From an uncultured Psychrobacter sp. (GTDB taxonomy: Bacteria; Pseudomonadota; Gammaproteobacteria; Pseudomonadales; Moraxellaceae): a stretch of DNA of 64,000 bases. Below are positions 26,743 to 34,415 of this stretch, piece after piece. The position numbers were made by a program, and so were the translations under genes. Every line of letters starts with the position of its first letter. Positions within the stretch are counted from its first letter, which is position 1. Below the pieces are notes generated by a model that worked only from the letters and a program-made list of their open reading frames with translations, did not search any database and was not told the origin of the DNA. The stretch spans positions 124,001-188,000 of the forward strand of contig NZ_CANKZC010000001.1 of assembly GCF_947488565.1 (NCBI RefSeq), written 5' to 3'.

Positions 26743-28791
26743 ATGAAAACCACTATGTTCAAACGTTCAGTATTAACAGCTGGTATTGTAGCCGCTATGA
26801 GTATGACTGCTGCAAACGCTGCTGATGTAGTATATGATGAGGACAATGCTTTTTCTGTGACGAACAAGGCAACGGCTACTTATACTGTCGCCAACAATAC
26901 GACTGAGCAGAAAGCCGAGTCAAATGAAGTCGTCGTCAATGTGACTGAAACGGGTGCATTTAGCCTAGTTGCTAAAAATGATGATGGTAACATTGGCGAT
27001 GACCTAAACGAAAACGTGGCTATCAATCCCAGCTCAGGCTCTTCAGTAGATTTTAGCCATACGCTTAGCAACGATGGTAACATCTCTGATACTTATACTA
27101 TTAGTTTGGCCAATCCATCAAACAGCCTGCCTGCTAGCGCTACCATCAAATATCAAATAAAAGAAGGTAACACCAATGTTGGTAACTCTGAGACCATTGC
27201 AATTGGTGGAACGATAACGCTTAAACCAGGCCAAACTGCTGATCTTACTATCACTGCCACATCAAATAGTGATCGGGTTATTGGTCATAATACCTCCTTT
27301 ACGGTTACAGCCACTAGTGCGTACTTGACAAACAAAGGTCAGACGACAGCAGATAAAAGAGCGACCAATACCAATAACGCTATTACAACCACCCCTGTCT
27401 ATGCCATTACTAAGTCTGCGACCACCAATCTTAACAATAAGATATTCGATACCAACAATGCCAACGCCTATGTTGACTATACGATTACTGTGAAAAACGA
27501 AGGTAATATCGATGGTACAGCAGTCAAAATTACTGACGCCTTACCTGCAGGTTTGGTGGCTATAAAGACTGGAGAAGATAACTATATAGCGCCTACCGTA
27601 GTCGCCTCTGGTACAAGTACAGCTAAAGATGCAAATATTTCAACCACTGGCAAAGAGATAACGGTTATTGGTCAAGATATCAAAATGAATGAGACCATTA
27701 CCGTGACTTTCCGTGCAAAAAAAGATACGACTACGCCGGCTACTGGTACCAATATCACCAATTATGCACTCGTTGAAGATGATGTTGATGGCAATGGTTC
27801 TTTTGATCTTGTCGACAGCTCAGGTGATGATGCAGATACGTCAGTCTCTGAAAAAACCTACGAAGATACCACTGCTACTAATTACAAAGGTAAAGATAGC
27901 AACTCTAACGCTACTATTACTACCAGTAGCCAGACTCGTAATTTGACGGTTAAGAGCAATACTCTAGACAAAGAAGTTGCCCTCATCAGCCAAAACAATA
28001 CTTATATCTATACCATCACTAATAAAGGGACAGATATCACCGAAGCTGCTAGTCCTGATAAAGTTTACTTTACAGTTGTCCCAACTGTTGATGATGCCAA
28101 CATTACTATCAATGAAGCAGAAGTGTTTGTCGATGCCAATGATAATGGTAGCTATGATAGTGGCGAAACTGTTTTGACCAAAACGAATAAGGGGTATGAT
28201 CTTAATGAAGCAGCCAAGTCTGGCCTAGCGCCTGATGAGTTTGTAAAGATCGGTGTAACAGTAAATACAAATGGTTCAGGTAGCAACCTTGCAAGTGGCA
28301 CAAATAATATCGATGACTCTGAAACCATGGCTATTACTGTATTGCCACAAGGCCCAGTTGCTGGCACCCCTGCCCCTGCTAACACCAGTGTGAGCTCGAC
28401 TACTACTATGAAAGGCGTCAGTCTACTCAAGTATCAGGCAGTAGCCGCCTGTAAAGCAGATTTGACTACCCTTAGCTGGACAAGTGACCCTATCAGTGGT
28501 GGTGAAGCCAAGCCTGGCAACTGCGTTTATTATAAGATTACTGCAGAAAACACTTTTACCGATGCAACTAACGTGATTAGCGGTCTAATAGTAACAGACA
28601 CGTTAGAGACACCTAAAATCGAGTATGAAAAAGACTTTAGTTCTGAGACATCAGGAAGTTCACTTGCAGCTACAGCAACTTATAGTAAGCCAAACTTAGT
28701 CGCTACATTCGATAACTTAGCTGCAAATGAAACAGGCACTATTTATTTCTCTGCCAAAATATCTCAGACAGGTAGTACTAACCAACCTTAA
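26743..28791 (+). CDS. Surface protein C1: exported multi-DUF11 repeat protein
   Basis: A 682-residue exported protein. The signal peptide (ITAGIVAAMSMTAANAADV-type, 'TAGIVAAMSMTAANA') is followed by an N-terminal domain (FSVTNKATATYTV), one or two DUF11-like beta domains (IDGTAVKITDALPAGLVAI), an Asp-rich stretch with a calcium-loop look (DVDGNGSFDLVD), and a domain with FVDANDNGSYDSGE. From ~residue 556 it carries the shared C-terminal module (LLKYQAVAAC ... KPGNCVYYKITAEN) and ends near IYFSAKI. AGGAG precedes the ATG. It is paralogous to C2 throughout. Function unknown; a fibre or surface-layer subunit fits. Confidence 0.75.
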   Translation: MKTTMFKRSVLTAGIVAAMSMTAANAADVVYDEDNAFSVTNKATATYTVANNTTEQKAESNEVVVNVTETGAFSLVAKNDDGNIGDDLNENVAINPSSGSSVDFSHTLSNDGNISDTYTISLANPSNSLPASATIKYQIKEGNTNVGNSETIAIGGTITLKPGQTADLTITATSNSDRVIGHNTSFTVTATSAYLTNKGQTTADKRATNTNNAITTTPVYAITKSATTNLNNKIFDTNNANAYVDYTITVKNEGNIDGTAVKITDALPAGLVAIKTGEDNYIAPTVVASGTSTAKDANISTTGKEITVIGQDIKMNETITVTFRAKKDTTTPATGTNITNYALVEDDVDGNGSFDLVDSSGDDADTSVSEKTYEDTTATNYKGKDSNSNATITTSSQTRNLTVKSNTLDKEVALISQNNTYIYTITNKGTDITEAASPDKVYFTVVPTVDDANITINEAEVFVDANDNGSYDSGETVLTKTNKGYDLNEAAKSGLAPDEFVKIGVTVNTNGSGSNLASGTNNIDDSETMAITVLPQGPVAGTPAPANTSVSSTTTMKGVSLLKYQAVAACKADLTTLSWTSDPISGGEAKPGNCVYYKITAENTFTDATNVISGLIVTDTLETPKIEYEKDFSSETSGSSLAATATYSKPNLVATFDNLAANETGTIYFSAKISQTGSTNQP

Positions 28792-28803
28792 CTAAATTCT
28801 CAT

Positions 28804-28835
28804 ATATTGTATTTAAGACATATTGTATTTAAGAC
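28804..28835. repeat. Perfect tandem duplication of a 16-mer
   Basis: ATATTGTATTTAAGAC occurs twice, back to back, with no mismatch, 12 nt after the C1 stop. Confidence 0.85.
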
Positions 28836-28840
28836 TCAAA

Positions 28841-28871
28841 GCGCTACCTTAATCGCATATTAAGATAGCGC
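28841..28871 (+). terminator. Hairpin after C1, possible terminator
   Basis: GCGCTACCTTAAT pairs with ATTAAGATAGCGC around a 5-nt loop with one C-A mismatch. No T run follows directly, so termination is uncertain; the stem is slightly better on the minus strand. Confidence 0.4.
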
Positions 28872-29152
28872 CAACTTTAGTTCCCTGACTCCTATTTTTT
28901 AACGTCCGTTTTCCAACCACAATCTCCTACCTAGCTTTTATCGGTACTTATAACCTATCACTTTGTTATACATATACTCTTTTCAAAATATAAACTCACA
29001 TTTCAGGTTTGCGTAACCGATTTTGCATAACGTGCCAATTTTCGGCAAACAAACTGCTGTAATCCTACTTAACTTTATATTTCTAAATTTAATACAGCTT
29101 ATTTATTTAGGCTAACCGTCGTTAATGTCAACTTAAGTCAATATTTAGTTTA

Positions 29153-29168
29153 TGGCATATATCTTGCA
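29153..29168 (+). promoter_or_regulatory. Sigma-54-like promoter of A2
   Basis: TGGCATATATCTTGCA has TGGCA and TTGCA with GG and GC separated by exactly 10 bp, the -24/-12 rule. The predicted start is near 29179, about 125 nt before the A2 ATG. A sigma-54 promoter would need an enhancer-binding activator, none of which is seen here. Confidence 0.6.
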
Positions 29169-29303
29169 CATATATTTTGCATAAGATATTTGAATTTGGC
29201 GACTTTTTGCCTTTAATAATTGCCAATCTACCGTCTACGACACAAATACTTTGACCATTCAGTATTACGATGTTTAAAGTGAATTTAGCCTCGAGAGAAT
29301 AAG

Positions 29304-31394
29304 ATGCAAAAAAGCAGCCATACTATTTATAGAACATACATCAGTGCTCGAATAGCGCTTGGTTTAACGACATCTACCATGCTGTTCATAGGGCTAAGCG
29401 CACACAGTCAGAACGTACAGGCCAATCCCTTTTTGCCGACAACGACTCCAAACTCCGTAGTAGGTAGCTGTCCTTCGAATCATAAGATGTATTACATTGG
29501 CGCAAACCCACCAGCGTATAGTCCGATTAATTCGCAAACCCTTAATTGGACGACGGGCAATCCTTCCAATACTTTTACCTTTGTAGAATCATCTGGTAAT
29601 AAGACTTTTTTGATCAATTTTCCGCTGCTTTTAGATTTAAATAGTAACTATGGCGGCACGCCTCCAATTTATGGATCTCTTAACGGTGCTACCACCTCAG
29701 CAATTAATTTAATTCACAACTCCCCTGCTACCAGAATTAATCATACTTTAGATATTAGCGTTAATCGGTCAGTGAGTAAAATCGGTTATAAAATACAAGA
29801 TTTGGATTCAACTGGCAGCTCTGGTCAAGTGCCCTATATCGAACAAGTCGATGTCTCTGCTAATAAAGGACAACTGACTGCTAATGCCAATTATCACACT
29901 ATTAATACTGCCAATAATATCGTAAGAGCGCGCGAAGGGCTGAACTGTGGTAGTGGAGAATGTACTATTGACGCTGCTTGGAATTATAACATTGCTGATG
30001 CTCTTCTCAATCTAAAGCATAGCAATACGTTCACGCAAAGAAATAGCCCTCATGCTATTGGCTATTCAGACTTTTACTTCTGCCTAGCGCCTCCCAAACT
30101 TATTGTCAAAAAACAGCTTGATGGCAATCGCGTTAACGACACTAATATCAATCGTGATCAGTTCTCTATCAGTGTCGACAATAGTGCCACATCACTAAAA
30201 ACGTTTGAAACGACTGGCTCAGGACAAGTCGTTACTAATGATAATAGTGGCGTCGTAGATCTGGCAACCAATACTACTTATACCATTACTGAGCGGGTCA
30301 CAAACAATCTAAACAACGGCGATATCGTCACTTATAACGCAGCTTATACGTGTAGTAATGCAACGACTGGCAGCACAACTATCATGCCCACGACCGCGAT
30401 GAACTACAACGCAGCGGCAAAAACGCGGTCATTTACCCTTGCTAATGCCGCTTATGGCGACGAGATTACTTGTACTATCACCAATAGTCCATCTGTTCCG
30501 TTGAGTTATACATTTGCAGGTATCGTTTTTAATGACAATGGTGGCATCATCGCTAACGCCAATACCAAGCAAGACATTTCGACTACTTTTACGAGTAATA
30601 GCAATTACTACAATGGTGTCTTTGACAACAATGAATCAGGTATTTTTGACAGTGGTTTACGAATCAGGCTGACTGACTGCAATGGCAACAATATCGTATC
30701 TACCTCACCAAATCCACAAACGGTTTCAAGCGCAGCAGCCAATACTGGTAGGTACAGTTTCAGTGTTAGTCCAAATGCGCTAGTGGGTAGATTAAAAGTG
30801 TGCTTAATCGAAACTGAGCCAAGCGCTTGGGAATATAGTGAAGATACGACTGTTAATACTAAAGAAGTCACGCTAGTTGCCAATGTTTATAATTACAAAA
30901 CCGAAAAGGACAGCTCAGGCAATATTACACGCAATCTTGATTTTGGTGAAGTAAAAGCAGACAACACCGCACTGGTACTTAAAAAATCTCAATATGTGCA
31001 TACTTGTGACAGCGCACTCAGCTATCCCAATGTTGCCACTACCAATCAACCAACGACAGGATTTAGTACCAATTCTGCCAATGATGTCGAGCCAGGTAAC
31101 TGTATCGCTTATAAATTGGAAGCGTATAACCGTGGTCACGTTGACCTAAATGAGGTTAGTATCAACGACTCTTTACAGCGCACTCCTGTTGAGTCAATCT
31201 TTAATCTACCCAAACCGCTAGGGAACCCTTCATCAGTATTTAAAAGTACCAATACGTCAGCGCCTATGGGCCAAAACGGCACCATCATATCTGATAGTTT
31301 TAATTTATCAAAAACGTCTGCATCCTCGACAGAGCCGACCAAAGCTACTTTATATTTCAACACCAAATATGGCGCCAAAAATACAACCCCATAA
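29304..31394 (+). CDS. Surface protein A2: exported SdrD-B-like repeat protein
   Basis: A 696-residue paralogue of A1 that lacks A1's first ~350 residues. The signal peptide (IALGLTTSTMLFIGLSAHSQ) leads to the Cys-bounded domain (Cys56 to Cys260; CPSNHKMYYIGAN ... YSDFYFCLAPP), the prealbumin-like part (LIVKKQLDGNR), the SdrD-B-like domain from ~400 (FAGIVFNDNGG) and the shared C-terminal module from ~553 (LVLKKSQYVHTC ... EPGNCIAYKLEAYN), ending LYFNTKYG. The gene is intact. A terminator-like hairpin follows, so it seems to be its own transcription unit. Function unknown. Confidence 0.78.
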   Translation: MQKSSHTIYRTYISARIALGLTTSTMLFIGLSAHSQNVQANPFLPTTTPNSVVGSCPSNHKMYYIGANPPAYSPINSQTLNWTTGNPSNTFTFVESSGNKTFLINFPLLLDLNSNYGGTPPIYGSLNGATTSAINLIHNSPATRINHTLDISVNRSVSKIGYKIQDLDSTGSSGQVPYIEQVDVSANKGQLTANANYHTINTANNIVRAREGLNCGSGECTIDAAWNYNIADALLNLKHSNTFTQRNSPHAIGYSDFYFCLAPPKLIVKKQLDGNRVNDTNINRDQFSISVDNSATSLKTFETTGSGQVVTNDNSGVVDLATNTTYTITERVTNNLNNGDIVTYNAAYTCSNATTGSTTIMPTTAMNYNAAAKTRSFTLANAAYGDEITCTITNSPSVPLSYTFAGIVFNDNGGIIANANTKQDISTTFTSNSNYYNGVFDNNESGIFDSGLRIRLTDCNGNNIVSTSPNPQTVSSAAANTGRYSFSVSPNALVGRLKVCLIETEPSAWEYSEDTTVNTKEVTLVANVYNYKTEKDSSGNITRNLDFGEVKADNTALVLKKSQYVHTCDSALSYPNVATTNQPTTGFSTNSANDVEPGNCIAYKLEAYNRGHVDLNEVSINDSLQRTPVESIFNLPKPLGNPSSVFKSTNTSAPMGQNGTIISDSFNLSKTSASSTEPTKATLYFNTKYGAKNTTP

Positions 31395-31470
31395 ATAAGC
31401 TTCTATCGATTACTACTTTGGAAAACTAAAACTAAAGCTATAGCTTGTTAAATATTCTCTTATATCCATT

Positions 31471-31506
31471 AAAGAACCGATAAACGTCGTTTATCGGTTC
31501 TTTAGT
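31471..31506 (+). terminator. Terminator-like hairpin after A2
   Basis: AAAGAACCGATAAACG (31471-31486) and its perfect complement (31488-31503) form a long stem ending in TTCTTT. Only a short T tract follows. It separates A2 from the B2 promoter. Confidence 0.7.
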
Positions 31507-31598
31507 GTTTACTTATAAATTTTTTGTAAGAATAAAAATGTAGAAAAAGCCGCTAGCACTTATAGTAAACAATTGTTTTTACTTATATTTTTATAAGT

Positions 31599-31614
31599 TG
31601 GCAAGAATATTGCA
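31599..31614 (+). promoter_or_regulatory. Sigma-54-like promoter of B2-C2
   Basis: TGGCAAGAATATTGCA matches the -24/-12 consensus closely: TGGCA-x-G, then TTGCA, with GG and GC 10 bp apart. The predicted start near 31625 leaves a ~20-nt leader containing GAGGA before the B2 ATG, a very regular layout. Confidence 0.65.
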
Positions 31615-31644
31615 TGTAGATATTATCCAAACGAGGAACATGAT

Positions 31645-32109
31645 ATGAAATCATTTCAATTTTTACGCCATGCTCTTGTTGCCACTACGGTGTCTGCATG
31701 TCTAATCAATATATCTTATGCAGCGGATGCACTAAAGATGGAGTTACAGGCTAATAAAGTTGTCAAAACCGCTGATGGTAAGTTCAACTATATCGCAGCG
31801 TCAAATGCTCAGAAAGGTGAAACCGTTCAATACCGCGCCACTTATACCAATATCATCGATCAGCCTATTAGTGATGTCGCTGTAACCCTGCCTATCCCTG
31901 CCAGCATGACATTCACTGGTGATGCAAAACCAAACAGTGCACAAGCGACTATCGATGGCAAAAATTATGCTGATATGCCGCTTATGCGCAAAGTAGATGG
32001 CAAAGTCGTCAAGGTTCCATTATCTGAATACAAAGCCCTGCGCTGGAATATCAAATTACTTCCTGCAAATAAGTCAGCTGACGTATCACTTAATACCTCC
32101 GTTAAATAA
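31645..32109 (+). CDS. Surface protein B2: small exported DUF11-like protein
   Basis: A 154-residue paralogue of B1 with near-identical sequence through most of the mature part (YADMPLMRKVDGKVVKVPL, EYKALRWNIKLLPANK). The signal peptide ends ISYAADA. GAGGA precedes the ATG. C2 starts 47 nt downstream. Conservation is strongest in the beta domain and weakest in the signal peptide, as expected for functional duplicates. Confidence 0.77.
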   Translation: MKSFQFLRHALVATTVSACLINISYAADALKMELQANKVVKTADGKFNYIAASNAQKGETVQYRATYTNIIDQPISDVAVTLPIPASMTFTGDAKPNSAQATIDGKNYADMPLMRKVDGKVVKVPLSEYKALRWNIKLLPANKSADVSLNTSVK

Positions 32110-32156
32110 ACCCTTTGACCTTAGCTTTTCATTTTTTTACTCAGGAGAATCTCTGG

Positions 32157-34274
32157 ATGAAATCCAGCAACTTTAAGTACTCAGTATTAACAGTCGGTAT
32201 CGCCGCAGCATTGGGCATTAGCAGTGCAGCCAACGCAGCAGAAGTCGTCGCCGAATCAGCTCCTAGCATCGAAAACATAGCCAGTGCTACCTATAAAATC
32301 GGCACTGTCTCTCAAACGCCTGTCAACTCTAATCCGGTAACCGTTAATATCACTCAAAGTGCCGCTTTTAGTTTAACCGCTAAAAACGATGATGATAATG
32401 CTGCCGATGACTATAACCGTAACTTGACCGTAACCCCTAAAGGCCGAGTAACTTTTAATCATACTTTAACCAACTCAGGTAACGTAAAAGACACTTATAC
32501 GCTTAACTTGGCTCAGGGCGGCACAATTCCAGGTGCAGAGTTTGGCCAAGATCCAACAAGCTCTTATGATCTAGACGCTACCAATGTTACCTACACTATC
32601 TATAATGCAGATAATTCTGTAAAGAGCTCGACCACTGTTACTGGTACAGAATTCCAAAGCACTGAAATCCAACTTCAACCTAATGAACGTGCTGATATTT
32701 CAATCGCTGCAAAAACCAAGGGAAATGTTGGTGGTAATTCACAAAACCTAACATTATCAGCTTCTAGTGCATTCTTTACAAATCCTGATAATAATGCAAC
32801 GACAACGCCCCTTACTAACGTGAACAACAGCCAAACCAAATTACCTGTCTTCAAAATCACCAGTAAAGTAAGTAGCACTCTAAACTTAAATGACCCAACC
32901 TCTAAAGTCACTTATACCGTCACGGTTCGTAACGATGAAACTGCCTCTTATGCAGTAAACGCTGAAAACATTACGGTTTTTGATGGTTTACCAGAAGGCT
33001 TACGTTTGGCTGATCAGCCAAACTTAAGTGTCAGTAACAATGCCACTATCGTACCGGGTATTGAAGGCAAAGGTAATAGTACGGCAAACGACAGTATCAA
33101 AGTTACTTTATTGAATTTAGCACCAGGTGAAACAGCAACTATTACCTTCGATGTGCAAAGAGATCAGGCCGAACCTCTTGCAGATCCTAAAAAGACAATC
33201 AACCATGCCTCTGTCAAATTAAATCTTGGTAACAGCGTAGTTATGGTTGATAGTACTGACAGTACTGCTCCTGAGCAGAATACTGATGAGTTTTACCCGG
33301 CCGGTGATGACAGTGAGGTCACAGATGGCTCAGTTAGTACAGTTACCGGTAGCGACTCTGCAGCGCCATTAGTTGCCAATCAACGTGCAATCAATCTTGT
33401 TACACCTACTACTAAAGAGATTCCTACCAATACCTCAGAGACAACCTTAGTCACTCATTCAGCTGTCATCCAAAACACCGGTAAAGAGGTAGAAGGTGAT
33501 GAGCCAGGCGAAGTAAAATTCACGATCGCTCCAGACGCCAATAACAAAGTTACTGTAGTCACAGGTTCCGTTGAGCTTGTATATGACGATAATAATCCAG
33601 CCACACCGAATGCAACCTATACCATCTTACGAGATATTAATGGTGATAATGAGCTGACCAATGCGGTACCCAAAGATGGCGCGCCACCTTGGACTGGCAT
33701 GGCTCCAGGCTCCAAGATCACCATTAACTATGATGTAGAATCTAACGATGCAGTTGTAGGCACTACTGAAAACATCACTGTGGCTATGGTATTGGGCGGT
33801 AATGATGTACCGACGACAGGTGAGCGTCTCGTACAAAACAAAACGCAAGTAAAAGGTCTGACTCTTGATAAAAAACAAGCGTTAAATAAAGCTTGTGCCG
33901 CTGGTGCTACCCTCACATTTACAAAGGACGATGTCGCAGCTGAACCTGGCGATTGTATCGTCTATAAGATTACAGCTTTTAACCAATTTTCGAATGTAGA
34001 TGCTCGATTTACTTTCGATGATTTGATCATAACAGATACGACAGATCGTTTCGATAATAAAGCGCAAATACTAACTACAAATACTACTCCAGCCTTCACC
34101 GTCAAGCTTGACGACGTAGCTAACGCAAACGCATTACCTGTAGACAATAGTTATGGAGCAACGATTGGCGCTACTGCTATTAGTGGTGAGGTAACCAGCT
34201 TAGCACCGCAAAAATATGCAGCGTTGGTGTTTGCCGTACAAATCAATCCTACTGGTGCGGATGGCAGTCTTTAA
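32157..34274 (+). CDS. Surface protein C2: exported multi-DUF11 repeat protein
   Basis: A 705-residue paralogue of C1. The ATG at 32157 is chosen because AGGAG precedes it and it starts the signal peptide (VGIAAALGISSAANA); an upstream TTG at 32115 would add 14 residues. The N-terminal domain (FSLTAKNDDDNAADDYNRNL) closely follows C1. DUF11-like parts include VTYTVTVRNDETASYAVNAE and ITVFDGLPEGLRLAD. The shared C-terminal module starts at ~565 (LTLDKKQALNKAC ... EPGDCIVYKITAFN) and ends near LVFAVQI. Function unknown. Confidence 0.77.
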   Translation: MKSSNFKYSVLTVGIAAALGISSAANAAEVVAESAPSIENIASATYKIGTVSQTPVNSNPVTVNITQSAAFSLTAKNDDDNAADDYNRNLTVTPKGRVTFNHTLTNSGNVKDTYTLNLAQGGTIPGAEFGQDPTSSYDLDATNVTYTIYNADNSVKSSTTVTGTEFQSTEIQLQPNERADISIAAKTKGNVGGNSQNLTLSASSAFFTNPDNNATTTPLTNVNNSQTKLPVFKITSKVSSTLNLNDPTSKVTYTVTVRNDETASYAVNAENITVFDGLPEGLRLADQPNLSVSNNATIVPGIEGKGNSTANDSIKVTLLNLAPGETATITFDVQRDQAEPLADPKKTINHASVKLNLGNSVVMVDSTDSTAPEQNTDEFYPAGDDSEVTDGSVSTVTGSDSAAPLVANQRAINLVTPTTKEIPTNTSETTLVTHSAVIQNTGKEVEGDEPGEVKFTIAPDANNKVTVVTGSVELVYDDNNPATPNATYTILRDINGDNELTNAVPKDGAPPWTGMAPGSKITINYDVESNDAVVGTTENITVAMVLGGNDVPTTGERLVQNKTQVKGLTLDKKQALNKACAAGATLTFTKDDVAAEPGDCIVYKITAFNQFSNVDARFTFDDLIITDTTDRFDNKAQILTTNTTPAFTVKLDDVANANALPVDNSYGATIGATAISGEVTSLAPQKYAALVFAVQINPTGADGSL

Positions 34275-34304
34275 TACCCTGTAAGCCAATTTATTTTTAG
34301 ATAC

Positions 34305-34334
34305 CGTTATCTGTAATTAAGATTATAGATAACG
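34305..34334 (+). other. Hairpin 1 between C2 and D
   Basis: CGTTATCTGTAAT pairs with ATTATAGATAACG around TAAG (one G-U pair). There is no T run after it. It may protect the upstream mRNA end or stall transcription. Confidence 0.5.
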
Positions 34335-34341
34335 CAAAAAT

Positions 34342-34390
34342 TGTCTTTGTTTATGTTGCTCTACAAATAAGCAAAGACAGTCCCTTTTTT
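34342..34390 (+). terminator. Hairpin 2 between C2 and D, attenuator-like
   Basis: TGTCTTTGTTTAT and ATAAGCAAAGACA pair around a 12-nt loop, followed five nt later by a T run. It lies 25 nt before the D ATG. It may reduce read-through from B2-C2 into D. Confidence 0.5.
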
Positions 34391-34415
34391 GGATTTGATT
34401 GGATAATCATTTAAT

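Larger units (their letters stand above)
28792..29303. other. Intergenic region between C1 and A2
   Basis: About 510 bp with no credible ORF. In order it holds a tandem 16-mer, a hairpin, an AT-rich stretch, and a sigma-54-like promoter, then a leader of ~125 nt with the A2 ribosome site. Details are in the separate entries. Confidence 0.5.
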
